From positions 186,001 through 250,000 of the forward strand of contig NZ_JAUTWQ010000006.1 of assembly GCF_046719735.1 (NCBI RefSeq): a DNA stretch of 64,000 bases, given 5' to 3'. Shown here piece by piece: positions 17,181-26,790 of this stretch. The notes beneath the pieces are model-generated. The model saw only the letters and a program-made list of their open reading frames with translations. It was not told the DNA's origin and searched no databases. The first letter of the stretch is position 1; each line of letters starts with the position of its first letter. Source of the DNA: Halobacillus_B rhizosphaerae. Its GTDB lineage: Bacteria; Bacillota; Bacilli; Bacillales; Halobacillaceae. The translations under genes were made by a program, and so were the position numbers.

Positions 17181-17386
17181 ATTATTAACCTCCTAAAATT
17201 TCTTACTCCTTGAGGAGAAGTTCATGAAATTAGTTGGTTCCTATGTATTTTCACAACTATACAAATCAATACTATAAATGAACAGAGTCACTGGGTCATA
17301 CAAATACGCATTCATTGGGCAGAATCCATGAATATATCCCCCATTTGTGTTACTTTACATTTGAAAAGAATAAGGAGGAATGCAAA

Positions 17387-18064
17387 GTGAATAACAAAGA
17401 AGAAAAGAAGCAGGAAATCCTTAAAGCCCATCAATTCAGACACGCAACAAAGCAATTTGATCCCGATAAAAAAATCCCCGAGGACGACTTTCGCTTTATT
17501 TTAGAAACCGGCCGCTTATCTCCAAGCTCGTTTGGATTCGAACCATGGCGATTTCTAGTCATCCAAAATGAGGAACTCCGTGAAAAAATCCGTCAAACAG
17601 CTTGGGGCGCTTACGGAAAGCTTCCGGATGCCAGTCATTTTGTCATCCTCCTCGCCCGCACGAAGAAAGACACCAAATATGACTCCGACTATTTGCAACG
17701 GCAATTTAAAGAGATCAAACAAATGCCGGATGAACAAGCCGAGAAATTCCTGGAACGAATCAAGGAGTTTCAAGAAGTTGATTTTGATTTGCTGGATGGA
17801 GACCGTCCACTATATGACTGGGCATCCAAACAAACGTACGTAGCGCTCGCCAATATGATGACAGCCGCTGCTGAAATAGGTGTAGATTCCTGCCCGATTG
17901 AAGGGTTTAACATCCAGAAAATGAATGAACTCCTCGAGAAAGAAGGTCTTCTAAAAGATGGACATTTCAGCATTTCTGTGATGGCTGCTTTTGGTTACCG
18001 TGCTCAAGAACAGCCGCCAAAGTCACGGCTCTGTTATGAAGAAATTGTGCAGTGGATTAACTAA
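17387..18064 (+). CDS. yfkO: Oxygen-insensitive NAD(P)H nitroreductase (YfkO-like)
   Basis: The 225-residue protein starts at GTG 17387 (AAGGAGG 8 nt upstream); an in-frame ATG at 17315 has no ribosome site. It is a nitroreductase-fold flavoprotein: HQFRHATKQFDP, ETGRLSPSSFGFEPWRFLVI (FMN phosphate and ring contacts), SKQTYVALANMMTAAAEIGV and the closing VMAAFGYRAQ. It closely resembles Bacillus YfkO, an FMN-dependent enzyme that reduces nitro-aromatics and quinones with NAD(P)H. It is a single gene with a shared terminator. Confidence 0.87.
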   Translation: MNNKEEKKQEILKAHQFRHATKQFDPDKKIPEDDFRFILETGRLSPSSFGFEPWRFLVIQNEELREKIRQTAWGAYGKLPDASHFVILLARTKKDTKYDSDYLQRQFKEIKQMPDEQAEKFLERIKEFQEVDFDLLDGDRPLYDWASKQTYVALANMMTAAAEIGVDSCPIEGFNIQKMNELLEKEGLLKDGHFSISVMAAFGYRAQEQPPKSRLCYEEIVQWIN

Positions 18065-18069
18065 ATAGT

Positions 18070-18110
18070 ACAGCGGTACCCCTTTCTTTAAGGAGTACCG
18101 CTGTTTTTTT
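18070..18110. terminator. Terminator shared by yfkO and the GtrA gene
   Basis: ACAGCGGTAC pairs with GTACCGCTGT and TTTTTTT follows on the plus strand. The hairpin overlaps the last codons of the convergent GtrA-family gene. Confidence 0.8.
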
Positions 18111-18525
18111 CGCTATTTTTCAAATTGTACGAATTTCTTCCTCCAACAAACACCCAGCTCTTCGTCAGTCCATAATTAACTAGCATCCCGCCACCAGTAG
18201 CAGCGATCTTCGTGGTTACCAGCGACCATTCTACTAGTTGCAACCCCATCTTCAACAGCGAAGCAGTGAGAATTAAAGTGATTAGATTAACTAAAAGAAA
18301 TCGACTGAATTCTCTTCTACTCTTCTTCTCCGCCACTTGAAAAGTCCATTGACGATTGAGCAGATAGCTATTGATCACACCGCCGCTGTAGGAAAAAATT
18401 TGGGCAAGCCAGTAAGTGATACCGACACTTGATAGGATGAAGAAAAGCAGCAAATCTACAGCGGTGTTCAATAATCCAACGAATCCAAACTTGATGAATA
18501 TGATCCCTGCTTTATTGCTTTCCAA
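18088..18525 (-). CDS. GtrA-family membrane protein
   Basis: The 145-residue protein has four membrane helices and the GtrA signatures FGFVGLLNTAVDLLLFFIL, YSGGVINSYLLNRQWTF and GGGMLVNYGLTKSWVF. GtrA proteins are thought to help move lipid-linked sugars across the membrane for cell-envelope glycosylation. The start appears to be TTG 18525, inside the 3' end of the GT2 gene (14-nt overlap), so translation is coupled. The context with a GT2 synthase and an ArnT-like transferase fits a complete lipid-linked glycosylation pathway. Confidence 0.85.
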   Translation of the reverse strand: MESNKAGIIFIKFGFVGLLNTAVDLLLFFILSSVGITYWLAQIFSYSGGVINSYLLNRQWTFQVAEKKSRREFSRFLLVNLITLILTASLLKMGLQLVEWSLVTTKIAATGGGMLVNYGLTKSWVFVGGRNSYNLKNSEKNSGTP

Positions 18526-19474
18526 TGAATTTCGCTTTCTGAGTCATTTCTTCCCGCTTGTACGTTTTTCGCACAATATACAAGGGTCTAGCTTTCGTTT
18601 CGTCATAGATTCTTCCAATATATTCTCCCATTATTCCCATAATCAATAAGACAATCCCGCTGAATAGTAACTGGATGACAATGACCGATGACCATCCTAG
18701 AATCGTACTGTTTGTAAATAACTTCAAATAAATAACGTAGAGCATATAAAGGAACCCACCAAGAGAAAGTAAGACTCCTGCATAACTTGCGAGTTTAAGC
18801 GGCTTATATGAAAAAGAGGTAATTCCGTCGAGCGAAAGCTTCAGCATTTTTTTCAATGGATATTTGGATTCACCAACCAGTCGTTCATCCCGCTCATATT
18901 CAACCGCGGTCTGGCGAAATCCTACCCAGCTGACCAGCCCTCTTACAAACCGGTTCTTCTCGTGCAGCTGCGCCATTTGATCACACACTTTTCGATCAAT
19001 CAATCGAAAATCTCCAGTATCCATAGGAATATCTATATCCGTTAAAGCACGTAGAGTACGATAAAATAAGGAGGCGGTATATTTCTTAAAGAAAGTCTCG
19101 CCTTTTCTTTTAGTTCGTTTGGCGTAGACCACTTCGTACCCTTCCTTCCACTTCTCAATCATAGAAAAGATCAGCTCTGGAGGATCCTGAAGATCGGCAT
19201 CCATCACAATAACAGCGTCCCCTTGTGCCGCATCCATACCTGCTGTAATAGCGATTTGGTGGCCAAAATTACGAGCAAAATCAATAATTTTCACAGTTGA
19301 GTCGCCCTGACAATATTCCTTTAAGATGGATAAGGTCTGGTCTCTGCTTCCATCATTAACAAAGATTAATTCATAAGAATCATTTAGCTGGTTCATCACC
19401 TGTTTCAAACGACTAACCGTGGTCTGGATCACTTCTTCTTCATTATAAACAGGAACGATCACCGAATAACGCAT
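18512..19474 (-). CDS. ykcC: Family 2 glycosyltransferase, polyprenyl-phosphate sugar synthase type (YkcC-like)
   Basis: The 320-residue protein has a GT-A catalytic domain (about 1-225) with YSVIVPVYNEEE, FVNDGSRDQT and the metal-binding VIVMDADLQDPP. Two C-terminal membrane helices follow (ASYAGVLLSLGGFLYMLYVI and VIVIQLLFSGIVLLIMGIMG). Such enzymes transfer a sugar from a nucleotide onto undecaprenyl phosphate at the inner membrane face. ATG 19474 is preferred over GTG 19480 for spacing from GGAAG. It lies between the ArnT-like and GtrA genes in one operon. Confidence 0.87.
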   Translation of the reverse strand: MRYSVIVPVYNEEEVIQTTVSRLKQVMNQLNDSYELIFVNDGSRDQTLSILKEYCQGDSTVKIIDFARNFGHQIAITAGMDAAQGDAVIVMDADLQDPPELIFSMIEKWKEGYEVVYAKRTKRKGETFFKKYTASLFYRTLRALTDIDIPMDTGDFRLIDRKVCDQMAQLHEKNRFVRGLVSWVGFRQTAVEYERDERLVGESKYPLKKMLKLSLDGITSFSYKPLKLASYAGVLLSLGGFLYMLYVIYLKLFTNSTILGWSSVIVIQLLFSGIVLLIMGIMGEYIGRIYDETKARPLYIVRKTYKREEMTQKAKFIGKQ

Positions 19475-19524
19475 AGCCACTCTCTTCCTTTCTATTTATT
19501 ATTTAGCTTTCATGATTTATAAAC

Positions 19525-21678
19525 TTAATCCAAGCTCACTTCATAAAGGGTACCCGCACCTCCAGGTCCAAACTGATTCATTTCCTGATCTGAACTGGAA
19601 GAGCCTGTTTTCCATTTATCTGTCGGAATTTCTGTTCCATTCTCTTTAATCCATGTAGTAACTTCAGAACTTCCTCTTCCCATTCCTCGGTCAGAGATAA
19701 GGAAGTATTTAACTTCGCCGCTCTTGACTAAGTCTTTTATTTCATCAACCGAATAGACCGGATCTGATCCAGAGAATCCTCCCATTGTAATAACAGATTC
19801 ATTCTCGTCGATGATATAAGGAGCGGCAGTCGTATAACTCGTTGTAGCAAATAAATAGGTTTCCCCAGTGTTATTTTCTTTAAGATAAGAAAGAGTTTGC
19901 TCGTCAATCCCTGCGCCTTCCATCCCTCCTGGCATGCCTCCCATGCTCATCGAAGGCATATCTTCACTATTTTGAGGAAATGGATGTTCCGAGACATCTG
20001 TATCCGGAACATCTCCGTTCATATTTCTATTGAAATTAGGAGCGCCTCCAGCCTGCATCTTGCCCATATTTCCGCCTGGACTTGGCCCAGCCTGTGGAAG
20101 CATACTATTACCTCCATAAACAATCGGCGTTAATGACCAGTAGGACGGTCCAATTAACAGAACCAATAACGCCAATACACTAAATAAACGCTTCAAATTC
20201 GTTTCCTTGAATTTAAAGTAGATTAGAACGAAAGTGAATAAGATTCCCGTTACTAGAACTCCTACGGACCAGCCACTGCCAATCGTGTCATCATAAGGAT
20301 GGATAACGAACCACTCAAAAACAGAAGTAAGCAATACCGCCGCAGGGAGCAGCGAGGATTTGAAGCTGGATCCGCTTCGAAAATCTTCATAAAGCTGCGC
20401 CCACCCTGCCCCAAACAAAGCGGCAATCGGCGGAGCCAGCATAATCAAATAATAATGGTGGAAAAATCCGGCTATACTGAAAAATATCCCTACTGGAATG
20501 AGCCAGGACAGCCAAAAGATCGTTTCCTTGTGCTTGGCGGTTATGTGACCCCTGCGTATTCCAAATAGCAAACCTAAACTTGCAAGGAGTGCAAAGGGAA
20601 GCAGCCAGCTGGCTTGGCCGGATAACGCTGACTTAAATAAACGCAAAGGGCCTTTTTCGCCTGTACCAAACATACCGCCGCCGTTTCTGCCTGGCATGCC
20701 GCCTCCTCCAGCTTCCATATTCGGAGGTCCACCGTTTCCATTGCCATCAAAGTCCGGGCCAGCTAAACCTCCATTCTGATCGGATGACTCACCAGCTGCA
20801 GGGGGAACTGCCATGCCATTGTTGTTCGCCTCCCCAGCCAGATTCTCTCTGTTAAACGTGCCTTGATCTCCACCCTTGCCCGGTCCTTGCTGGCCGGTCA
20901 AGCGAGAAAGTCCGTTATATCCAAAGGCGAGTTCAAGAACCGAGTTATTTTCACTGCTGCCAATATACGGCCGCTGGTCTTCTGGTGTTAAATCAACAAT
21001 AACCGCCCACGACAGCGATAGAATGACCATCAAAGTGGTTGCAGAAGCTAAGACGCCAAGTTTCTTTTTCCAGTTCATTTTTACTGCTAAAAGGTAAATC
21101 AAATAAAAAGCTGGAAGAACCATATACGCCTGAAGCATTTTCATATTAAAGGCAACGCCGATAAGTGAGAACGCTCCGATCAAACTCCAGATACTGCTCT
21201 TTCTAATTCCTCGGAACAAGAGCCATGTGGCTGCTAAAAGAGTAAATACTAGCATGCTGTCAATGTTGTTCGTCCGGCTGACGGCTACTGCAACCGGTGT
21301 AACTGCCATTGCCAATGCCGATAACCTTGCAGCAATCGTCCCAAAGGAAGGCTTGATTAATACATACATGAGTACAACAGACCCCACTCCAGCTAAAGCC
21401 TGAGGCAGGATGACACTCCAGCCTTTAAGTCCAAAAATAGAGGCACTCAAGGTTTGAATCCAAAAGGTAACTGGTGGTTTGTCTACCGTAACCGAGCCCG
21501 CCGTGTCTAACGATGCGAAGAAAAAATTATGGAAATTTTCCATCATACTTGCAACGGCAGTCGTATAATAGGTGTTTGCGTATTGATCCGTCCAAATGTT
21601 GTATCCATTTAGAAAAATGGAAAGTAAAACGATAATCACTAAAAAGATATCTACCCGCGATTTCAAACGTTCTCTCAT
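19525..21678 (-). CDS. ykcB: ArnT-like (GT39 superfamily) glycosyltransferase (YkcB-like)
   Basis: The 717-residue polytopic protein resembles YkcB/ArnT-type transferases. An early helix precedes an outer loop with YANTYYTTAVASMM and VDKPPVTFWIQ, where Asp is catalytic in the family. More than ten membrane segments follow, then a large extracellular C-terminal domain from about 535. It would move a sugar from the lipid carrier made by the GT2 partner to an extracellular acceptor. Two low-complexity Gly/Asn/Met/Pro-rich insertions (about 263-345 and 535-585) sit in outside loops. It is the first gene of the operon and diverges from the two-component genes. Confidence 0.85.
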   Translation of the reverse strand: MRERLKSRVDIFLVIIVLLSIFLNGYNIWTDQYANTYYTTAVASMMENFHNFFFASLDTAGSVTVDKPPVTFWIQTLSASIFGLKGWSVILPQALAGVGSVVLMYVLIKPSFGTIAARLSALAMAVTPVAVAVSRTNNIDSMLVFTLLAATWLLFRGIRKSSIWSLIGAFSLIGVAFNMKMLQAYMVLPAFYLIYLLAVKMNWKKKLGVLASATTLMVILSLSWAVIVDLTPEDQRPYIGSSENNSVLELAFGYNGLSRLTGQQGPGKGGDQGTFNRENLAGEANNNGMAVPPAAGESSDQNGGLAGPDFDGNGNGGPPNMEAGGGGMPGRNGGGMFGTGEKGPLRLFKSALSGQASWLLPFALLASLGLLFGIRRGHITAKHKETIFWLSWLIPVGIFFSIAGFFHHYYLIMLAPPIAALFGAGWAQLYEDFRSGSSFKSSLLPAAVLLTSVFEWFVIHPYDDTIGSGWSVGVLVTGILFTFVLIYFKFKETNLKRLFSVLALLVLLIGPSYWSLTPIVYGGNSMLPQAGPSPGGNMGKMQAGGAPNFNRNMNGDVPDTDVSEHPFPQNSEDMPSMSMGGMPGGMEGAGIDEQTLSYLKENNTGETYLFATTSYTTAAPYIIDENESVITMGGFSGSDPVYSVDEIKDLVKSGEVKYFLISDRGMGRGSSEVTTWIKENGTEIPTDKWKTGSSSSDQEMNQFGPGGAGTLYEVSLD

Positions 21679-21849
21679 TCCCTACCACTCCTAAAATCAA
21701 AAGTTTCTTTTTTAAGGCTGGTTCCCAGTTTGCACGTCCAAGCTGATTTGGAGTTTAAAACCAGCTGAAAGTTTGCTGAAAATTGTATGGCTATCTGATG
21801 GAACGCTTTATAATAAAGAGACGAAGAGAAAAGAAAGGCAGGCGGCAGG

Positions 21850-22536
21850 ATGACAGATCAACAACAAATAAAAATTCTAATTGTCGATGATGAACCTCAT
21901 ATATTAAATTTCTTAGAACTCGGATTATCAAATGAACGATATGAAGTGAAAACAGCTTCTGATGGAATGAGTGCCGTCACCCTAGTGAAGGAGTTCGCAC
22001 CTCATGTAGTGATTCTGGATATCATGATGCCAGGGATTGACGGGTTTGAAGTGTGCCGATTAATTAAGAAAAGCGGTCAACAAACCTCGATCATTATGCT
22101 GACCGCAAAAGATGAAGTCGAAGAGCGGGTAAAAGGGCTTACTCTAGGAGCCGATGATTATGTAATTAAACCGTTTAGTTTCGAGGAATTGCTTGCCCGT
22201 ATTCATGCACGCATGCGGAATCAATTCCCGAGCCTGTTCGGAGGGGTTACTCATGGTCCCTTTAAACTTGATGATCGAAGAAAAGAAATCAAGTATTACG
22301 ACCAGGTCTTAGAGTTGTCCCCTACCGAGTATGAACTGCTTCGTTACTTATTCTTGAATCATGGAATAGTCGTTAGTAAAGGAATGATTCTAGATAAAGT
22401 GTGGGGATACAGCTTTCAAGGGGAGGATAATATTGTGGAAGTTTATATTCGCGCGCTGCGAGACAAGCTTAAGGATAAGGATCACCGGCTCATTCGCACC
22501 ATCAGGGGCTCGGGCTACAGGTTAGACTTGCCATGA
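21850..22536 (+). CDS. OmpR-family response regulator
   Basis: The 228-residue protein has a receiver domain (1-120) with phospho-acceptor Asp57 in VVILDIMMPGIDG, the acidic pair in IVDDE and the conserved Lys in VIKPFSFEEL. A C-terminal winged helix follows (KGMILDKVWGYSF, VEVYIRALRDKL, IRTIRGSGYRL). It is read with the kinase gene (4-nt ATGA overlap). The divergent glycosyl-transfer operon starts only 170 bp away and is an obvious candidate target. A TATAAT at 21809-21814 may be its -10 box. Confidence 0.92.
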   Translation: MTDQQQIKILIVDDEPHILNFLELGLSNERYEVKTASDGMSAVTLVKEFAPHVVILDIMMPGIDGFEVCRLIKKSGQQTSIIMLTAKDEVEERVKGLTLGADDYVIKPFSFEELLARIHARMRNQFPSLFGGVTHGPFKLDDRRKEIKYYDQVLELSPTEYELLRYLFLNHGIVVSKGMILDKVWGYSFQGEDNIVEVYIRALRDKLKDKDHRLIRTIRGSGYRLDLP

Positions 22537-24032
22537 ATCCCTTGAAACTAGGAAGATTACGTCAAATAACCAATCCCGAGTCGCTTAGATATAAACTGCT
22601 CGTCCGCATGCTGCTGATTTTATCTTTTATTCTCTTGATCATCGGTATTCTGCAGTATTTCGTAATGAAGGATTTTTTATATCGAAATGAATCGGAATCG
22701 TTAATGTCAAGGCTGATGTCTATGCCTGTTGGAATGATTCTTAATGAAGATTCCTTACCTAGTCCGCCTCAAGGAGAGGGAGATCAGTCACGATTTCTAT
22801 TTATGGAGGATTTTTCTTTAGCCTTGATCGATACGTCGGGCAATTATAAGGACCTTCTTAATGAGCAAGACTTACAATCACCCGAAATATCGAAAGCCGA
22901 ATACCAGAATCTTAAATTCGCTCTCATTAATCACCAGCCCCTCGAACCAATGGTTGTAAAAAATAAAAAAGGACAGGAACAGCTCCTCGTCTTCCGACCA
23001 TTGGGCCGCGGAAATGAACGGTCTGGTCAACTGCTGCAAATGGGGACGACTACTTCTCATTTACACAAAGTCCTTTGGCAGCAGCTGCTTACTTTTATCG
23101 TTTTGTCTATTATGGCTCTGGCAGCGGGGTTAGCCATCTATTTCTCTGTGATTCGCAAAACACTTCTACCCTTATCAACTATGGTTAACGCGGTTAAAAA
23201 TATCAACGCAGCCAATTTAGCTGAAAAAATCCCCCATCATCAAGGGCAGGAGGAAATCGATCGTTTAGCTGATTCCTTTAATGAAATGCTGACACGTCTG
23301 GACATTTCTTTCGAGCACGAAAAAGAGGCTAAAGAACAGATGAGGCGGTTTATCGCAGACGCTTCCCACGAGCTTCGCACCCCGCTCACTTCTATTCATG
23401 GGTATTTAGAAGTTTTGCTAAGAGGTGCTGCGGAACGTCCCGAACAGCTCTACCTAGCCTTAAGAAGCATACACGGAGAATCTAAAAGAATTATTAAACT
23501 TGTTGAGGAATTACTACTACTCGCAAAGCTGGATCGGGCACCCGAGCTTTCTCTCACTGAAACAGACCTTGCCCAATTAATTCAGGAAATGGAACCTCAG
23601 CTTTATTTTCTAGCCGGAAATCGCACGGTGGAACTACAGCTGGAAGAAAACCTTACAGGGTCGGTGGATCAGGACAAAATAAAACAGGTGATATTGAACT
23701 TATTTCACAACGCCGTTCAGCATACGGATTCAGAATCAGGGGTAATTCATCTTTCACTGCATGGAGATCACAACCGTCATCTGGTCATCAGTATTGCAGA
23801 TAATGGTCCGGGAATAAGTAAGGAAAACCTCTTTCATATTTTTGACCGCTTTTACCGAATTGATCATTCACGAACCCGTCAAAATGGGGGAGCCGGACTC
23901 GGACTTTCCATTACGAAATCGATTGTCGAAGCACACGGGGGTCAAGTAGATGTGGAGAGTCAGGTAGATGAAGGGTCTGTATTTACAGTAAGTATTCCTT
24001 TAAAACAAGTAGAACGCTTGACTCAACAATGA
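22533..24032 (+). CDS. Membrane sensor histidine kinase
   Basis: The 499-residue protein has two membrane helices (about 24-45 and 185-206) around a 140-residue extracellular sensor. A HAMP segment (about 207-260) leads to the HisKA box ASHELRTPLTS with His279. The ATPase domain has N (LNLFHNAVQHT), G1 (IADNGPGI) and G2 (GGAGLGLSI) boxes. It autophosphorylates and passes phosphate to the adjacent regulator. The signal is unknown; the neighbouring envelope-glycosylation genes suggest a surface stress or sugar cue. Confidence 0.92.
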   Translation: MNPLKLGRLRQITNPESLRYKLLVRMLLILSFILLIIGILQYFVMKDFLYRNESESLMSRLMSMPVGMILNEDSLPSPPQGEGDQSRFLFMEDFSLALIDTSGNYKDLLNEQDLQSPEISKAEYQNLKFALINHQPLEPMVVKNKKGQEQLLVFRPLGRGNERSGQLLQMGTTTSHLHKVLWQQLLTFIVLSIMALAAGLAIYFSVIRKTLLPLSTMVNAVKNINAANLAEKIPHHQGQEEIDRLADSFNEMLTRLDISFEHEKEAKEQMRRFIADASHELRTPLTSIHGYLEVLLRGAAERPEQLYLALRSIHGESKRIIKLVEELLLLAKLDRAPELSLTETDLAQLIQEMEPQLYFLAGNRTVELQLEENLTGSVDQDKIKQVILNLFHNAVQHTDSESGVIHLSLHGDHNRHLVISIADNGPGISKENLFHIFDRFYRIDHSRTRQNGGAGLGLSITKSIVEAHGGQVDVESQVDEGSVFTVSIPLKQVERLTQQ

Positions 24033-24091
24033 GACAGGGATATAAAGAAATCCCCCCCAGTCTAAAGAAGAAAAACGGAGGAAATTGCAGA

Positions 24092-24239
24092 GGTTTATTC
24101 TGAATGACCGCTCCGGAAATACACTCCGCTTTTCGCGGGCGGCTGGTGTGCCTCCTCGTGCAAGCACTCCGGGGTCACACCTATGCCTTCCTCCCGCAGA
24201 AGTCTACGTGTATTTCCTACGCTGGAATAGTTGATATTT
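24092..24239. repeat. Dispersed imperfect palindromic repeat, copy 1
   Basis: A ~150-bp element with outer arms GGAAATACAC (24115-24124) and GTGTATTTCC (24208-24217), inner GCGGG.../...CCCGC arms and a central GC-rich region. It matches copies at 46481 and 60302, all in the same orientation. It lies between the convergent kinase gene (+) and the gene at 24418 (-). Reading frames inside it are artefacts. Confidence 0.85.
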
Positions 24240-24339
24240 CCCCATTTCATTCTCCTTCGTTTAGAGACAAAGTAATACAATGCGAAACGTAATTATAATT
24301 TCTACGGAAACGTCTAGAAAGCTTGCATCAGCCAGGAAA

Positions 24340-24383
24340 ATTCTGAAAGATGATGGAAATAAGATTTCATCATCTTTCAGAAT
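24340..24383 (-). terminator. Terminator of the 211-aa membrane-anchored protein gene
   Basis: Perfect 16-bp arms (24340-24355 and 24368-24383) enclose a 12-nt loop and are followed on the minus strand by TTTTCC. The hairpin starts 34 nt after the stop at 24418. Confidence 0.7.
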
Positions 24384-24417
24384 TAATATTTGCTAACAGA
24401 CTTCTGTCACAGGGTCT

Positions 24418-25053
24418 TTATATATCTGATTGCCAAACCTTGTCTAATGGAACACTATCCTTAAAATAGGTGATTTTTATGTCCCCATCTGTAAAGTTAT
24501 ATTCATCTCTTAGATAATTGACCAGCTCCTCGAAACGCTGCTCATCATTAGTTTCCGGTTTTCGATCTAATTCTAGGCGAATCGAAGGTATAGCTTTTGA
24601 ATCTTTTATACTTGGAAGCATTTTAGGTATAACCCCACTATATCGATTTGAATTTTCGTCAAAGTGGACAAAGAGGCTTTCATATCCTTTAATATGTTCT
24701 TGGATATAGGGTTTTAATTTTCGAGTCAATTCCTGCTCCCATTTTGATGAGATGTAGGTATCAACTAATTTGTTATCTCTATCTTTATAAACATAAAACT
24801 GCACATGGTCGTATGAATTTACCACTCTTGCCGCCGTTTCAAAAGGTTGATACTCTAAGCTGGCATGATAAATACCAACAACCTTGGTATCAGCTGCAAA
24901 CTTTTCCTTTAAATACCCTTGTGCCTCTTCCTTAATAGATGGTTTTGATTCAGAATTTGAGTTAATAGACAGTTGTACCACTAATACAATAGCTAAGATA
25001 ATAAATATGATCGCAATAATGTAATTGATTATATTATCTTTTCTAATTTTCAC
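24418..25053 (-). CDS. Membrane-anchored protein of unknown function
   Basis: The 211-residue protein starts at GTG 25053 with GGAGGG 6 nt upstream. One N-terminal helix (NYIIAIIFIILAIVLVVQLS, about residues 10-29) anchors a roughly 180-residue extracellular domain of mixed alpha/beta character (VVGIYHASLEYQPFETAARV, VQFYVYKDRDNKLVDTYIS). There is no lipobox and no recognised domain. It stands alone with its own terminator. Confidence 0.6.
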   Translation of the reverse strand: MKIRKDNIINYIIAIIFIILAIVLVVQLSINSNSESKPSIKEEAQGYLKEKFAADTKVVGIYHASLEYQPFETAARVVNSYDHVQFYVYKDRDNKLVDTYISSKWEQELTRKLKPYIQEHIKGYESLFVHFDENSNRYSGVIPKMLPSIKDSKAIPSIRLELDRKPETNDEQRFEELVNYLRDEYNFTDGDIKITYFKDSVPLDKVWQSDI

Positions 25054-25229
25054 TAATAACCCTCCTGAATAATTACTTTCATCAAGTAACTCCTTTAAAA
25101 AACAATACCTTATTATTCTATATTATGGATTAATTGTAAATGATTCTCTTGAGTTGAAAATATAGATCTATAAAGATGTCACCTAAAAATCATCCTCAAG
25201 GTGTTGCTCAGAGATATTGCTGGTGAGGT

Positions 25230-25262
25230 AAAAAAAGGACCCTGCTGACGGCAGAATCCTTC
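25230..25262 (-). terminator. Terminator of the xyl operon (after xylB)
   Basis: On the minus strand AAGGATTCTGC pairs with GCAGGGTCCTT, followed by TTTTTTT. It begins directly after the xylB stop at 25267. Confidence 0.85.
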
Positions 25263-25266
25263 TTTA

Positions 25267-26766
25267 TTATTGCTTCCTAAATTCGTGCAGCTTGCTATTC
25301 AAACCTTTCGTCTGCTCATATACTTGTTGGTATATAGGATATAACTTTTGATATCTCTCTACATTCTCTTCAATAGGATCCACAATTTCTTTAGTCGAAA
25401 TAAAGACCTCCGCACATTCCTCAAGCGTTTCAAACCAACCGCAGCCTTTAGCGGCAAGCATAGCAGCCCCCATGCCCGGACCCTGCTCACTGGATAATCG
25501 AACAACCCGAGCGTTAAACACATCGGCTTGAATTTGCAGCCAATCCTTATTCTTAGCGCCGCCTCCAATGGAGACCACCTTATCAATTATTTTTCCATTA
25601 TCCCTAAAGATCTGAATGGAATCATTTAAAGAGAAGGTTATCCCTTCTATTACAGCCCTTACAAAATCGTTCTTTGTATGAGAACTGTCCATCCCTATGA
25701 AACTTGCACGGATCGCAGCATCTGCATGAGGAGTTCTTTCTCCGACTATGTAAGGAGTAAATAATAAACCATGAGATCCAATCGGAGTATCGTCCAGCTG
25801 CTCCAGCATCTGGTCAAAAGTCATTTCTTTCGCAAACACCCTTTTAAACCAGCTTAGGCTATCACCCGCGGCTAAAGTTACTCCCATCGTGTAGTAGGCA
25901 TTTTCTTTTCCGTGGTTAAAATAATGTACCTTTCCTTCAAAATCCAGATCGGAGGACTCTTCGTAAGAGAGCACAACACCAGAAGTACCAATACTGCATA
26001 GTGTTTCTCCTTCTGATAATATCCCTGCTCCAATAGCCCCGCAAGCGTTATCCGCTCCTCCTGCGAACACTTGGACAGACGGAGATACCCCGATATATCG
26101 GGCTGTATCGTCCGAAAGCGTGCCAATACATGCACTAGATTCGATAAGCGGCGGACACATGTCCAATGAGATCCCAAACTGTTCACATAGTTCCCTGCTC
26201 CATTCTTTCTGTGCGGCATCTAACAATAATGTACCTGCCGCATCGGAAAATTCACTATGAATCTTCCCTGTTAGACGATAACGCAAATAATCTTTAGGAA
26301 GGAGAAAAGTAGCGGCACGGTCAAACAACTCCCTCTCATTTTCCTTTACCCAGAGCAGCTTAGGTAGAGTGAAGCCTTCCAAAGCAGGATTTTTGGTGAT
26401 TTTGAGCAATTGGTCCTCTCCAACAATTTCATAGATCGTTTCACATTGCTTAGTCGTTCTCGTATCATTCCAAAGGATCGCATTACGTAGGACTTGGTTT
26501 GTCTCATCCAGCAGCACAAGTCCGTGCATCTGCCCTGCAAAACTAATCCCTTCAATACTAGCATTCTCAATCGGCTCCACGAGTTCTTGAAGAGCTTCGA
26601 GAGTTTTCTCTACCCAAACCTCCGGGTCTTGCTCGCTGTACCCCGTTCGTTCTTGAATCAAGGGATAGTCCTTGGAAATTTCGTTTCTAATTTCTCCTTC
26701 TTTATCTACGAGCAGCACTTTAACAGCACTCGTTCCTAAATCTATTCCAATTACATAGTTCATCAT
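25267..26766 (-). CDS. xylB: Xylulokinase
   Basis: The 499-residue FGGY-family kinase phosphorylates D-xylulose to xylulose 5-phosphate for the pentose phosphate pathway. It shows the phosphate-1 loop YVIGIDLGTSAVKVL, the substrate region GISFAGQMHGLVLLD, WNDTRT, and the second-domain ATP site (SIGTSGVVLSY, VSIGGGAKNKDWLQIQADV). The length is typical. It is the last gene of the operon, 70 nt after xylA, with a terminator-like hairpin in that gap that may lower its expression relative to xylA. Confidence 0.93.
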   Translation of the reverse strand: MMNYVIGIDLGTSAVKVLLVDKEGEIRNEISKDYPLIQERTGYSEQDPEVWVEKTLEALQELVEPIENASIEGISFAGQMHGLVLLDETNQVLRNAILWNDTRTTKQCETIYEIVGEDQLLKITKNPALEGFTLPKLLWVKENERELFDRAATFLLPKDYLRYRLTGKIHSEFSDAAGTLLLDAAQKEWSRELCEQFGISLDMCPPLIESSACIGTLSDDTARYIGVSPSVQVFAGGADNACGAIGAGILSEGETLCSIGTSGVVLSYEESSDLDFEGKVHYFNHGKENAYYTMGVTLAAGDSLSWFKRVFAKEMTFDQMLEQLDDTPIGSHGLLFTPYIVGERTPHADAAIRASFIGMDSSHTKNDFVRAVIEGITFSLNDSIQIFRDNGKIIDKVVSIGGGAKNKDWLQIQADVFNARVVRLSSEQGPGMGAAMLAAKGCGWFETLEECAEVFISTKEIVDPIEENVERYQKLYPIYQQVYEQTKGLNSKLHEFRKQ

Positions 26767-26790
26767 ATCCCGCCTCTCTTTACTTAAATA

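Noticed and set aside
24095..24292. 60-codon frames on both strands at copy 1 of the dispersed repeat, and similar frames at 46406-46651 and 60232-60450
   Set aside because: They are the repeat element translated in open frames; the same peptides recur at each copy and have no ribosome sites.
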